Below are positions 1 to 8,073 of a stretch of 46,447 bases of DNA, in pieces. This DNA is from Roseiarcus sp035500275 (GTDB taxonomy: Bacteria; Pseudomonadota; Alphaproteobacteria; Rhizobiales; Beijerinckiaceae). The number at the start of each line of letters is the position of its first letter. Positions within the stretch are counted from its first letter, which is position 1. The stretch is from assembly GCA_035500275.1 (NCBI GenBank), contig DATJXI010000045.1, positions 1-46,447 of the forward strand. The letters are read 5' to 3'. The position numbers and the translations under genes are program-made. Under the pieces are notes generated by a model. The model saw nothing but the letters and a program-made list of their open reading frames with translations, was not told the DNA's origin and did not search any database.

Positions 1-20
1 TGACCGGCGTCGTCGAGCAT

Positions 21-1136
21 ATGCATGCTTCCGTCCTCGATACGCCGGGGCTCGCCCCGCTCGCGCAGGGGCTGACAGGCGGCGTCACGCGGCTTGTCTA
101 TCGCGGCGTCCGCGACTCGATCCGGTTGACCGCGAAGGGGATCGGCGGCGCGGCGGCGCTTTTCGACGCCAAGGCGGACGACCGGCCGGTCTCGCGCGGG
201 CGGGAGGCGGCGATCGCGGCGCTGAACGGCGTCGTGGGCGACCATCTCGCCGAAACCGGCAATCCGCTGGCGCTCAAAATGCGGTTTCGCCGCTACGGAC
301 GGCCGCTCACGCTCGAAAGAGGGGCGCTCGCCGCGGCGTTCCCCGACGCGACGAGCAAGCTCGCCGTGCTCGCGCACGGGCTCTGCATGAGCGACCTGCA
401 ATGGATGCGGCAGAACCACGACCATGGCGCGGCGCTGGCGCACGAACTCGGCTTTACGGCGGTCTATCTCTCCTACAATTCCGGCTTGCACATCTCGGTC
501 AACGGCCGCGCCTTCGCCGAGGCGCTGGAGGCGCTCGTCGCCGCATGGCCGGTGAACATCGAGAATTTCGTCATCGTCGGCCACAGCATGGGCGGTCTCG
601 TCGCGCGCTCCGCGTGCATTTATGGCGAAGCGGCGGGCCATGCCTGGCGGCAAAAGCTGAACAAGCTTGTCTTTCTCGGGACGCCGCACTACGGCGCGCC
701 GCTTGAGCGCATCGGCAATTGGGTCGACGTCGTCGTCGGCAGGACTCCCTACGCCGCCGCCTTCGCGCGGCTCGGAAAAATGCGCAGCGCCGGCGTCACC
801 GACCTACGCTACGGCGCGCTTCTGGACGAGGATTGGCAGGGCCGCGACCGCTTCGCCCGCGAACCCGACCCGCGCTGCCCCGCTCCCCTGCCTCAAGGCG
901 TCGCCTGCTACGCCATCGCCGCCACCACCGCCGCCTCTCCCGGCGACGTCAAGGACCGCCTCCTCGGCGACGGCCTCGTCCCCGTCATGAGCGCCCTCGG
1001 CCGCCACAAGGATTCCGCGCGGACGCTCAAATTTTCCGAGGGCCGGCAATGGATCGCTCGCGAGACGGGGCACCTCGACCTGCTCAGCCGCCGCGATGTC
1101 TATGAGCGGATCGCGGCGTGGCTGGGGAAGCCGTAG
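21..1136 (+). CDS. alpha/beta-hydrolase, PGAP1/lipase-like
   Basis: Predicted serine hydrolase or esterase. With Met at 21 as residue 1, the nucleophile elbow GHSMGG places Ser189, with a candidate acid Asp317 (GDGLVP) and a candidate base His351 (ETGHLD), so a full triad is visible. The stretch VFLGTPHYGAP at 217-227 is typical of PGAP1/lipase-class hydrolases that act on bulky lipid or ester substrates. The substrate cannot be read from the sequence. The frame is open back to the left edge: codons 3-20 read T-G-V-V-E-H, and bases 1-2 are TG, so the preceding codon is NTG. The real start may therefore be an ATG or GTG whose first base lies just outside the window. No signal peptide is obvious. 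Confidence 0.85.
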   Translation: MHASVLDTPGLAPLAQGLTGGVTRLVYRGVRDSIRLTAKGIGGAAALFDAKADDRPVSRGREAAIAALNGVVGDHLAETGNPLALKMRFRRYGRPLTLERGALAAAFPDATSKLAVLAHGLCMSDLQWMRQNHDHGAALAHELGFTAVYLSYNSGLHISVNGRAFAEALEALVAAWPVNIENFVIVGHSMGGLVARSACIYGEAAGHAWRQKLNKLVFLGTPHYGAPLERIGNWVDVVVGRTPYAAAFARLGKMRSAGVTDLRYGALLDEDWQGRDRFAREPDPRCPAPLPQGVACYAIAATTAASPGDVKDRLLGDGLVPVMSALGRHKDSARTLKFSEGRQWIARETGHLDLLSRRDVYERIAAWLGKP

Positions 1137-1287
1137 GGGCGCAGGCGTCCGAGGCGATGACGAGACCCGGCTTGCCGACTCAGCCAATCGATGTCGGTGT
1201 CCGCCCGCCAGTTGCGCCGGCGCGCCTCACTTCCGCTTGGTCCGGCCTCTACATTGAAGCCCATGCCGGAGCAAGGATGGCAGGGTT

Positions 1288-1491
1288 ATGAACAAAAACA
1301 CGAGGAAACAGCTACAAGATGCTATGATACATGATGAAAGTCAGCTCGACGAGGCGATCGAGGAATCGTTCCCGGCCAGCGACCCTCCCGCCAGCACCCC
1401 GACCTCCGCCGGCGCGCCGGACGAACGGACCGCCGCTGAACCGGAGCGGAGCGAGGACGAGCGTGAGGAGGAGGGCAAGGCCAGCAAGTAG
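1288..1491 (+). CDS. small acidic hypothetical protein (67 aa)
   Basis: A short hydrophilic, highly acidic protein with a conserved-looking core DEAIEESFPASDPPAS at about residues 21-36 and a Glu/Arg/Lys-rich tail. Small proteins with this core are widespread hypotheticals in proteobacteria (from memory), function unknown. A purine-rich stretch (GCAGGG) precedes the ATG. It stands alone between the hydrolase and acylphosphatase genes. A shorter start at the internal Met13 is possible. There is no signal peptide, membrane segment or known catalytic motif; the composition suggests a disordered protein. Confidence 0.7.
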   Translation: MNKNTRKQLQDAMIHDESQLDEAIEESFPASDPPASTPTSAGAPDERTAAEPERSEDEREEEGKASK

Positions 1492-1621
1492 CCGGCGCTC
1501 AACCCCCGCCGCCAAACAACCGGATTCGCGGGCCGACGTTAAACCGGGTCGTAAGCTGCTGATTCGAAAGAATCCGTGACGGCAAGAGCCGGCGCGGAAG
1601 GGTGCGGCTCGCCGAATAGGG

Positions 1622-1918
1622 TCAGGAGGTCGGGCGGACGATGAACGCGCCCGGCTTGGCGGCCTCCGGCTCGCCTGGCTCGACGAGCTCGAGACGGATC
1701 ACTTCTGCGCCCCTCGGCCCACGGCGCATTTCGGCCAGCATCGCCTCGACGTCGGCCGGGGCGCCTGAAACGAGCGCCTCGACGGTTCCGTCCGGACGGT
1801 TACGGACCCAGCCGGAGAGCCCAAGCCTTATGGCCGCGCGACGGGTGAAATCGCGGTAGCCGACGCCCTGGACGAAGCCTTCGACCACCACCCGGCGGGT
1901 CAGTGTCTCCTCGGCCAT
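1622..1918 (-). CDS. acyP: acylphosphatase
   Basis: Hydrolyses the carboxyl-phosphate bond of acylphosphates such as acetyl phosphate. The 98-residue product is the normal length and carries the signature GFVQGVGYRDFTRR (catalytic Arg in this segment) followed by GWVRNRPDGTVEA, which supplies the catalytic Asn. The frame is open further upstream, but the start at 1918 is preferred because an AGGGAG ribosome site sits just before it and the family begins here. It is monocistronic, divergent from the HTH gene at 2123. Confidence 0.93.
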   Translation of the reverse strand: MAEETLTRRVVVEGFVQGVGYRDFTRRAAIRLGLSGWVRNRPDGTVEALVSGAPADVEAMLAEMRRGPRGAEVIRLELVEPGEPEAAKPGAFIVRPTS

Positions 1919-2122
1919 GCCGTCTCCCTCTCGACTGCTGAGGCCATAACCCGCAATCAACGGTCCGAGAAGCCGTTCGGCCGGGCAAAACGGGCCGGAC
2001 GCAAGGGCGCCGGACGCCATGTTGAACAAGCGCCCACGGCAAAGACTTCCCAATTACCAAAAATAATGCTATCATTCAGATTTACCGAACAAGCGGCCCG
2101 CGGTCGGCAAGGAACAAGCGAA

Positions 2123-2656
2123 ATGGACATGCACGACCCGACGCCCACACGGCCTCGCCTCACCGTCTTCGGGCGGCAAACCCGGCGGGAGCGCATTTTC
2201 GAGCGCTTGCGGGAGGGGTGGGCTTACGAGACGATCGCGGCGGTCGAGCGCCTGTCGGAGCGGCAGGTGCGCCGGATCGTCGGAAAGCGCCTCAGAAAGC
2301 GCGAGATCGACGAGAAGACCGACCACGCGCTCCTGCAGCTCACCCGCCTTGCTCCCGCCATGCAGCTCGCCGCCGAGGCGGTGGCGAAGGGCGACCTCAA
2401 GGCGGTCGCGCCGCTCCTCAAGATCCTCGACTGCTACGACCGCTACCAGCCGGCGGCGCGCGCGGCCCAGGTCTACGACGCGAACATGCGCGAGAAGCTG
2501 CTCGCCAAGATCAACCGCATGGCCGCGGCTCTTCAGGAGGAGGAGGACAGGAAGAGCGAGGCCGCGCGGCTTAAGGAGGCGTGGGCGGAGAGCTCGCCGG
2601 CCGGGGACGGGCCGGCGGCTGGCGTATCGGATTTTTTCCGGCCGATTTCGCCGTAA
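2123..2656 (+). CDS. helix-turn-helix protein of unknown role
   Basis: A 177-residue basic protein. Residues about 32-60 (GWAYETIAAVERLSERQVRRIVG) look like a sigma-region-4 or resolvase-type helix-turn-helix; residues 65-108 form a leucine/alanine-rich helical region (LAPAMQLAAEAVAKGDLKAVAPLLKIL), and residues 120-155 are a charged, possibly coiled-coil segment. The general build resembles terminase-small-subunit-like or Rhizobiales hypothetical HTH proteins, but I cannot name a family. The start at 2123 is chosen because AAGGAAC lies about 8 bases upstream; an in-frame TTG at 2066 is less likely. The gene ends 34 bases before a nine-unit phased repeat array (2690-2782), an obvious candidate binding site, though that link is inference. 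Confidence 0.7.
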   Translation: MDMHDPTPTRPRLTVFGRQTRRERIFERLREGWAYETIAAVERLSERQVRRIVGKRLRKREIDEKTDHALLQLTRLAPAMQLAAEAVAKGDLKAVAPLLKILDCYDRYQPAARAAQVYDANMREKLLAKINRMAAALQEEEDRKSEAARLKEAWAESSPAGDGPAAGVSDFFRPISP

Positions 2657-2689
2657 GGCTTTGAAAAGGCTCGATTCGGAAGCCGATTT

Positions 2690-2782
2690 TGTACATTTTC
2701 TGACATTTATTGACGTTTTTTGACATCTATCGACATATGATTGACATTTATTGTACATTTTTCGACGTTTTTCGACGTCCAT
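2690..2782. repeat. nine-unit 10-11 bp phased array, consensus YGACATTTWT
   Basis: Nine units such as TGACATTTAT, TGACGTTTTT, CGACGTTTTT and TGTACATTTT follow each other. The AC of each unit falls at 2693, 2703, 2713, 2723, 2733, 2744, 2755, 2765 and 2775, so spacing is 10 or 11 bases, close to one DNA helical turn. Each unit ends in a T-run or AT-rich step, so the block should be intrinsically curved. It is sharply AT-rich against its GC-rich surroundings, non-coding, and lies between the HTH gene and thrS (start 2948). It could be an operator array for the HTH protein, an iteron-like element or a curved promoter region for thrS. Confidence 0.85.
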
Positions 2783-2947
2783 TAGTATTGCACAGCTGCT
2801 TTTAGTCAATTCGCTCGCGTTCTTGACGCCCTTCCGGCTTCCTGCGTCGCCCGCACGGGCCATTGCCCCCGGCGCCGCCTTTCGTCTATAGGCTTCGCGC
2901 GAGCACCGCTTACGCCGGCCGGTTTCGGCGAGTGAGCATGAGGAGCC

Positions 2948-4912
2948 ATGATCAACGTCACCTTCCCCGACGGCGCCGCGCGCGCCTTCGAGCCGGGGAT
3001 CACCGGCCTCGACATCGCCAAGTCCATTTCGCCCTCACTCGCCAAGCGCAGCGTCGCGGCGGTGCGGGACGGGCGGCTCGTCGACCTCGTCGACCCGATC
3101 GACGAGGACGCCGCCCTCGAATTCATCTCGCGCGACGACCCGCGGGCGCTTCCGCTCATCCGCCACGACGCGGCGCATGTGCTCGCCGAAGCGGTTCAGT
3201 CGCTTTGGCCGGGCGCGCAGGTCACCATCGGCCCGGTGATCGAGAACGGCTTCTACTACGACTTCTTCCGCAACGAGCCGTTCACGCCCGAGGACTTCCC
3301 GGCCATCGAGAAGCGGATGCGCGAGATCATCGCGCGCGACAAGCCGTTCACCAAAACCGTCCTGTCGCGCGACGAGGCGAAGAGCTTCTTTGAGAAGAAG
3401 GGCGAGGCGTTCAAGGTCGAGCTCATCGACGCCATCCCGGCGCAGGAGGAGGTCAAGCTCTACAGCCAGGGAGAGTGGACCGACCTCTGCCGCGGGCCGC
3501 ACATGACCTCGACCGGCAAGGTCGGCGAGGCCTTCAAGCTCATGAAGGTCGCGGGCGCCTACTGGCGGGGCGATTCGAACAGACCCATGCTGTCGCGCAT
3601 CTACGCGACCGCCTTCGCCAGACGTGAAGAGCTCGACGCCTATCTCAAGCAGCTCGAGGAAGCCGAGCGCCGCGACCATCGGCGCCTGGCGCGCGAGATG
3701 GACCTCTTCCACGTCCAGGAGGAGGGGCCGGGCTCGATCTTCTGGCATCCCAATGGCTGGACGATCTTCCAGGCGCTGGTCGCCTACATGCGTCGGCGGC
3801 TGTCCGGGGATTACGACGAGGTCAACGCCCCGCAGGTCCTGGACAAGCATCTGTGGGAGATTTCCGGCCACTGGGAGTGGTACCGGGAGAGCATGTTCAT
3901 GTGCCGGCCTGCCGGCGACGACGCGGAGGCCGAGGACGAGCGCGTCTATGCGCTCAAACCGATGAACTGCCCCGGCCACGTCCAGATCTTCAAGCATGGC
4001 CTGCGCAGCTACCGCGAACTGCCGGTGCGGCTCGCCGAGTTCGGCGCGGTCAACCGCTATGAACCGTCGGGCGCGCTGCACGGGCTCATGCGCGTGCGCG
4101 CTTTCACCCAGGACGACGCGCATATCTTCTGCACCGAGGCGCAGCTTGCCGAGGAATGCCATAAGATCAATGAGCTGATCCTGTCCGTCTACGGCCATTT
4201 CGGCTTCGACAAGATCACGGTGAAGCTCTCGACCCGACCCGACAAACGCGTCGGGACCGACGCGATGTGGGACCACGCGGAAGCCGTGATGAGCCGCGTC
4301 CTCGACGAGATCAAGGCCCGGCACGGCAATGTCGTCACGACCAGCCTGAACCCGGGCGAGGGCGCGTTCTACGGGCCAAAGTTCGAATATGTGCTGCGCG
4401 ACGCCATCGGCCGCGACTGGCAGTGCGGCACGACGCAGGTGGACTTCAACCTGCCCGAGCGCTTCGGCGCCTTCTACATCGCCGCCAGCAGCGAGAAGAC
4501 CACCCCGGTCATGATCCACCGTGCGATCTGCGGCTCGATGGAGCGGTTCATCGGCATCCTGCTCGAGCATTACGCGGGCCATCTGCCGCTGTGGCTCGCG
4601 CCCGTCCAGCTCGTTGTCTGCACCATCACCAGCGACGCCGACGCCTTCGCAGTCGACTTCGCGGCCAAGGCGAAGCGGCGGGGGCTCAGGGTCGAATCCG
4701 ACCTCAGGAACGAGAAGATCAACTACAAGGTGCGCGAGCACTCGCTGGCGAAGGTCCCGATTCTGATAGCGGTCGGCCGCAAGGAGGCGGCCGAGAACAC
4801 GGTCTCGGTGCGCCGCCTCGGCTCCAACGCGCAAACCGCGATGGGCGCGGACGGGGCGATCGCGAGCTTCGTCGACGAGGCGATCCCGCCGGACTTGCGC
4901 GAGGCGGGGTAG
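2948..4912 (+). CDS. thrS: threonyl-tRNA synthetase
   Basis: Charges tRNA-Thr in the cytoplasm. The 654 residues match the usual length and domain order: N-terminal TGS domain (about 1-60), editing domain with HDAAH (the HxxxH motif) near residue 75, class II catalytic core from about 240 to 530, and C-terminal anticodon-binding domain. Zinc ligands are visible as Cys in MNCPGH, His in TQDDAH and His in MIHRAICGS. A GAGGAG ribosome site sits directly before the ATG. It follows the phased AT-rich array after 165 bases, which may contain or influence its promoter. Confidence 0.97.
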   Translation: MINVTFPDGAARAFEPGITGLDIAKSISPSLAKRSVAAVRDGRLVDLVDPIDEDAALEFISRDDPRALPLIRHDAAHVLAEAVQSLWPGAQVTIGPVIENGFYYDFFRNEPFTPEDFPAIEKRMREIIARDKPFTKTVLSRDEAKSFFEKKGEAFKVELIDAIPAQEEVKLYSQGEWTDLCRGPHMTSTGKVGEAFKLMKVAGAYWRGDSNRPMLSRIYATAFARREELDAYLKQLEEAERRDHRRLAREMDLFHVQEEGPGSIFWHPNGWTIFQALVAYMRRRLSGDYDEVNAPQVLDKHLWEISGHWEWYRESMFMCRPAGDDAEAEDERVYALKPMNCPGHVQIFKHGLRSYRELPVRLAEFGAVNRYEPSGALHGLMRVRAFTQDDAHIFCTEAQLAEECHKINELILSVYGHFGFDKITVKLSTRPDKRVGTDAMWDHAEAVMSRVLDEIKARHGNVVTTSLNPGEGAFYGPKFEYVLRDAIGRDWQCGTTQVDFNLPERFGAFYIAASSEKTTPVMIHRAICGSMERFIGILLEHYAGHLPLWLAPVQLVVCTITSDADAFAVDFAAKAKRRGLRVESDLRNEKINYKVREHSLAKVPILIAVGRKEAAENTVSVRRLGSNAQTAMGADGAIASFVDEAIPPDLREAG

Positions 4913-4919
4913 CCCGCCT

Positions 4920-4940
4920 GAGGGCGAGGAACTTGCCCTC
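4920..4940 (+). terminator. weak hairpin after thrS
   Basis: GAGGGC at 4920-4925 pairs with GCCCTC at 4935-4940 around a 9-base loop, followed by TTCTT. The stem is short and the T-run imperfect, so termination is plausible but not strong. Confidence 0.35.
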
Positions 4941-5008
4941 TTCTTGCCCGGCTGCCTTTGTAGGTTAGATCCGCTCTTCAGGGGCGGGGCGGACAGCAGG
5001 GGTGGATC

Positions 5009-5395
5009 ATGTTGCGGAAGAGGATTCTCATTGTCTCACTCGCGGCGGGGCTCGCCGCCTCATTGGCGGGCTGCTCGCCGTACGGTTACGGCTATGGCTA
5101 TGGCGTCACCGCGCCCGTCTATGGCGACGATTGGTACGGCGGCTATTGGCCGACTTACGGCGGCGTCTATTACGGCGGCGGCTACCGCTACCCCGGGTAT
5201 TACCGGCGAGGCACCTACTATCCCTATCGCCACGGCGTCTACGCCCGCGGCGGTTACTATCGCGGCGGCTACCACCACGGCGGCTACTACCACCGCGGCT
5301 GGCATGGCTACCGGGGCGGCGTTCACGGCGGCGGCGTGTACCGCGGCGCAGGCTATCGGGCGGGCGGCGCTCACGGCGGCTACCGGCGGCCTTAA
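5009..5395 (+). CDS. Gly/Tyr/His-rich lipoprotein
   Basis: A 128-residue predicted lipoprotein. The N-terminus has basic residues, a hydrophobic stretch and a lipobox LAGC with Cys22 as the lipidated residue. The rest is low-complexity, built from YGG, YRGG and HHGG-like steps rich in Gly, Tyr, Arg and His. Such proteins are common, poorly characterised envelope lipoproteins; the composition could support metal binding or surface adhesion, but nothing proves this. A purine-rich AGGGGTGG precedes the ATG. Its stop overlaps the convergent CBS-BON gene by 4 bases. Confidence 0.8.
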   Translation: MLRKRILIVSLAAGLAASLAGCSPYGYGYGYGVTAPVYGDDWYGGYWPTYGGVYYGGGYRYPGYYRRGTYYPYRHGVYARGGYYRGGYHHGGYYHRGWHGYRGGVHGGGVYRGAGYRAGGAHGGYRRP

Positions 5396-6114
5396 GCCTC
5401 CGGCGGCGCGTCGTCCCGCGCCGGCACGTAAAGCCCCGAGTTCGGCTCGATCCAGGCCATGTGGTCGCGCACCGCGACCACGCCGGGGGTGTTTTCCGCC
5501 ACGACCTTGAGGCCGTCGCGCAGGCGCTCGTCGGTGATCGACCCGCCGAAGGTGACGACGCCGTTTATGACGGCGACGTTGACGCTGGCGCGCGGCGCCC
5601 ACCCAAGCTTGTCGAGTTCGGCCTGGATGGCCGCCTTGATTTCCGCATCCGGATGCGCGCGGTCCGCTTTGGGCAGGGCGGCGAGCAGGCCTTTCAGCAG
5701 ATCCGAGCGCGACACGACCCCCACGACTGCATCCCCGCGCAGCACCGGCAGGCGCTTGACGTTGCGCTTCATCATCAGGTCCACCGCCTCGCTTAAGTCC
5801 GCGTCCTCGGCGATCATCGCAACCTTCCGCGTCATGATCTCGCCGACTTTGCGGCCGTGCGCGTGCGCGTAGGACTGGGCCAGCCGGCCTCCGCTCAAGA
5901 GATATTCGAGCCAATGCGGCCGCTCTTTCTCCGTCCCGAGTTCGCTGCGGCGCAGAAGGTCGCCCTCGCTCAGGACGCCGACGAGGGCGCGCTCCGCGTC
6001 CAACACAAAGACGGCGCTGACATGCGCGCGCAGCATCGTCTCGATCGCTTCCGCGAGGCTCGCGGTTTCGGGCACGCCGATCGCGCCGTAGGTCATAACG
6101 TCTCGAACGCGCAT
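5392..6114 (-). CDS. CBS-domain pair plus BON-domain protein
   Basis: Predicted cytoplasmic sensor. Residues about 1-65 and 88-150 are two CBS motifs (VRDVMTYG...VGVLSEGDLLRR and VGEIMTRK...VGVVSRSDLLK), which normally form a Bateman module binding adenosine nucleotides. Residues about 158-225 are a BON domain (IKAAIQAEL...VNVAVINGVVTFGGSI). The 240-residue CBS-CBS-BON architecture is common in alphaproteobacteria and is often linked to stress response, but a precise role is not known. There is no catalytic domain. It is convergent with the lipoprotein gene and divergent from the asparaginase gene. Confidence 0.9.
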   Translation of the reverse strand: MRVRDVMTYGAIGVPETASLAEAIETMLRAHVSAVFVLDAERALVGVLSEGDLLRRSELGTEKERPHWLEYLLSGGRLAQSYAHAHGRKVGEIMTRKVAMIAEDADLSEAVDLMMKRNVKRLPVLRGDAVVGVVSRSDLLKGLLAALPKADRAHPDAEIKAAIQAELDKLGWAPRASVNVAVINGVVTFGGSITDERLRDGLKVVAENTPGVVAVRDHMAWIEPNSGLYVPARDDAPPEA

Positions 6115-6225
6115 CGATGGCCTCGTTTCGCCCTTGCCGCCGCCGAACTTTGTGCGTCATCTAGCAGCTTAGCCGCGTGAGCCTACGGCGCCCATGCGCC
6201 GTTAGGTCGCCATTAAGGAGAAGAC

Positions 6226-7230
6226 ATGAGCAACCCCGTCGTCGCTGAGGCGCTGCGGGGCGGACGGATCGAGTCCTTTCACAGCGGTGCGGGCGCGGTC
6301 GTGGACTCCGCCGGCCGCGTCGTGTTCGCCTTCGGCGATGTCGAGCGTCCGATCTACCCGCGCTCTGCGGTCAAGGCGCTGCAAGCGCTGCCGCTCGTAG
6401 AGAGCGGGGCCGCCGACCGCCTGCGGCTCAGCGGAGCGGAAATCGCGCTCGCATGCGCCTCGCATTCGGGCGAGGAGAAGCATGTCGCGACGGCGAGCGC
6501 GATGCTGAAAAAAGCAGGCCGCGACGAAAGCGCGCTCGAGTGCGGTGTCCACTGGCCGGCAAGCGATGCGGCCGCACGCGCCCTTGCCAGGAACGGAGCT
6601 AGCCCAAGCCAGCTGCATAACAATTGCTCCGGCAAGCACGCTGGCTTCATCTGCCTGGCCTGCGCGCAAGGCATCGATTCGATGCGCTACATTGCCCCTA
6701 ACCATCCCGTCCAACGAGAAGTAGCGGCGGCGTTGGCCGATATGACGGGCGCGAAGGTTGGCGAAGAGAATCGCGGCGTGGACGGCTGCTCAATCCCGAC
6801 ATACGCGATTCCGCTGCGGGCGCTCGCGCATGGGTTTGCGCGCTTTGGGACAGGGGAAGGCCTGTCAGAGTCTCGTGCGCTGGCCGCGGCGCGGATTCGC
6901 AAAACCGTCGCGGCGCATCCCGACATGGTCGGCGGGGCGGGCAGGTTCGACACGGAGGTCATGACCATTCTCGGCTCACGCGCTTTCGTCAAATCCGGGG
7001 CGGAAGGAGTCCTCTGCGCGGCCTTGCCGGAAAAAGGCGTCGGGCTCGCGGTTAAGGCGGAGGACGGCGCCGGGCGCGCCGCCGGGGTCATGCTAGCCGC
7101 TCTGCTTCGCCGCTTCGGAGAATTCGACGCGAGCCAAGATGCGGAGCTCGATCCGTTCGTCGCGCCCACGCTCAGGAACTGGAACGGCTTCGAAGTCGGC
7201 GTCTTGCGGCCGGCCGGGCCGCTGGCGTAA
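6226..7230 (+). CDS. L-asparaginase II, Rhizobium ReAV type
   Basis: Hydrolyses L-asparagine to aspartate and ammonia. The 334-residue protein belongs to the class 3 (Rhizobium etli ReAV) family, unrelated to the E. coli enzymes. The active-site Ser-Lys pair is at Ser47 and Lys50 (YPRSAVK), a second Ser at 79 (CASHSGE), and the metal site uses Cys134 and Lys137 (NNCSGKH) and Cys188 (VDGCSIP). These positions run exactly one behind the ReAV residues as I recall them. A TAAGGAG ribosome site lies 6 bases before the ATG. No signal peptide, so a cytoplasmic enzyme. A secreted ankyrin protein follows after 33 bases on the same strand. Confidence 0.93.
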   Translation: MSNPVVAEALRGGRIESFHSGAGAVVDSAGRVVFAFGDVERPIYPRSAVKALQALPLVESGAADRLRLSGAEIALACASHSGEEKHVATASAMLKKAGRDESALECGVHWPASDAAARALARNGASPSQLHNNCSGKHAGFICLACAQGIDSMRYIAPNHPVQREVAAALADMTGAKVGEENRGVDGCSIPTYAIPLRALAHGFARFGTGEGLSESRALAAARIRKTVAAHPDMVGGAGRFDTEVMTILGSRAFVKSGAEGVLCAALPEKGVGLAVKAEDGAGRAAGVMLAALLRRFGEFDASQDAELDPFVAPTLRNWNGFEVGVLRPAGPLA

Positions 7231-7263
7231 CGAGCCGTTTCAAACGGTCTTCGGGAGGAACGC

Positions 7264-8073
7264 TTGTTGCGAGTGGCCGCCTTCTCCTTACTTGCCCTTA
7301 TCTTCGCCGCCGACGCCGCTCTTGCCCACGATCCGTGTCCTGACATCTCGCGCAAAGTTGCGGCGCTGACAGAGGGCGATTCGTTCCAGGCGACAAGCCT
7401 GCTGTTTTCTTCTGCCCGGCTCGGCTGCGAAAAAGAGGCGAATGCGCTCCTTGAGCGCGGCGCCGCGATCGACGCGAAGGATCGCGAAGGTGAGACCGCG
7501 CTCATGCGGGCGGCGCAGGCGGGAAAGACGAAGCTCGTCACGCTGCTGATCGAGAAAGGCGCGAACGTCAACGCCCGCTCCGTCCAGGGCTCGACGCCGC
7601 TCTTCCTGGCGGCCGAGGCCGATCGACCGGAGGCCGTGCATGTCCTTCTCGATCACGGCGCCGACCCGAACACTCCCGGCCGCAGCGCCCTCACGCCGCT
7701 TTCCGCTGCAGCCTACAACGGCGCGACGGACACGGCGGAACTCTTCATACAGCACGGCGCCGACCCGAACGCCGTCGATGAAGACGGCAAGGGCGCGATG
7801 GTCTACGCGGCCGGCCGCGCCAACGCGCCGATCGTCGCGTTGCTCCTCAAGGCCGGGGTCGACGTCAACCGGCGCTACGGCCACGGCCTCACCGCGCTCA
7901 TGTGGGCCGCCGGCCACGATGCGAGCGCGGGCGTCCAGGACGTCGAGGCGACATTGCGGCTCCTGATCAGCCGCGGGGCCCGACGCGACCTCAAAGACGA
8001 TCGGGGCCTGACCGCGGCGGACATCGCCAAGGCGAGGAGCGGTGATCAATTCACCGCGATGCTGAAGGACTGA
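7264..8073 (+). CDS. secreted ankyrin-repeat protein
   Basis: A 269-residue protein with a clear signal peptide (hydrophobic residues 4-19, likely cleavage after ALA around residue 21), then about six ankyrin repeats from residue 45 to the end, visible as recurring GETALMRAAQAG, GSTPLFLAAEAD, LTPLSAAAYNGA and LTALMWAAGHD steps. It is expected to be a periplasmic protein-binding scaffold; the partner is unknown. The start is TTG at 7264 (or the next TTG at 7267) because GGGAGGAAC lies directly upstream and no ATG fits. It follows the asparaginase gene closely and probably shares its transcript. Its 3' end overlaps the convergent cytochrome gene by 23 bases. Confidence 0.88.
   Translation: MLRVAAFSLLALIFAADAALAHDPCPDISRKVAALTEGDSFQATSLLFSSARLGCEKEANALLERGAAIDAKDREGETALMRAAQAGKTKLVTLLIEKGANVNARSVQGSTPLFLAAEADRPEAVHVLLDHGADPNTPGRSALTPLSAAAYNGATDTAELFIQHGADPNAVDEDGKGAMVYAAGRANAPIVALLLKAGVDVNRRYGHGLTALMWAAGHDASAGVQDVEATLRLLISRGARRDLKDDRGLTAADIAKARSGDQFTAMLKD

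Noticed and set aside
2690..2782. CRISPR array
   Set aside because: Units are only 10-11 bases and directly abut; there are no spacers.
3035..4834. Minus-strand frame of about 600 codons
   Set aside because: Antisense of thrS; a product of GC-rich codon bias.
5060..5395. Non-coding tandem DNA repeat
   Set aside because: The repetition comes from Gly/Tyr/His codons of a lipoprotein with a proper lipobox and ribosome site.
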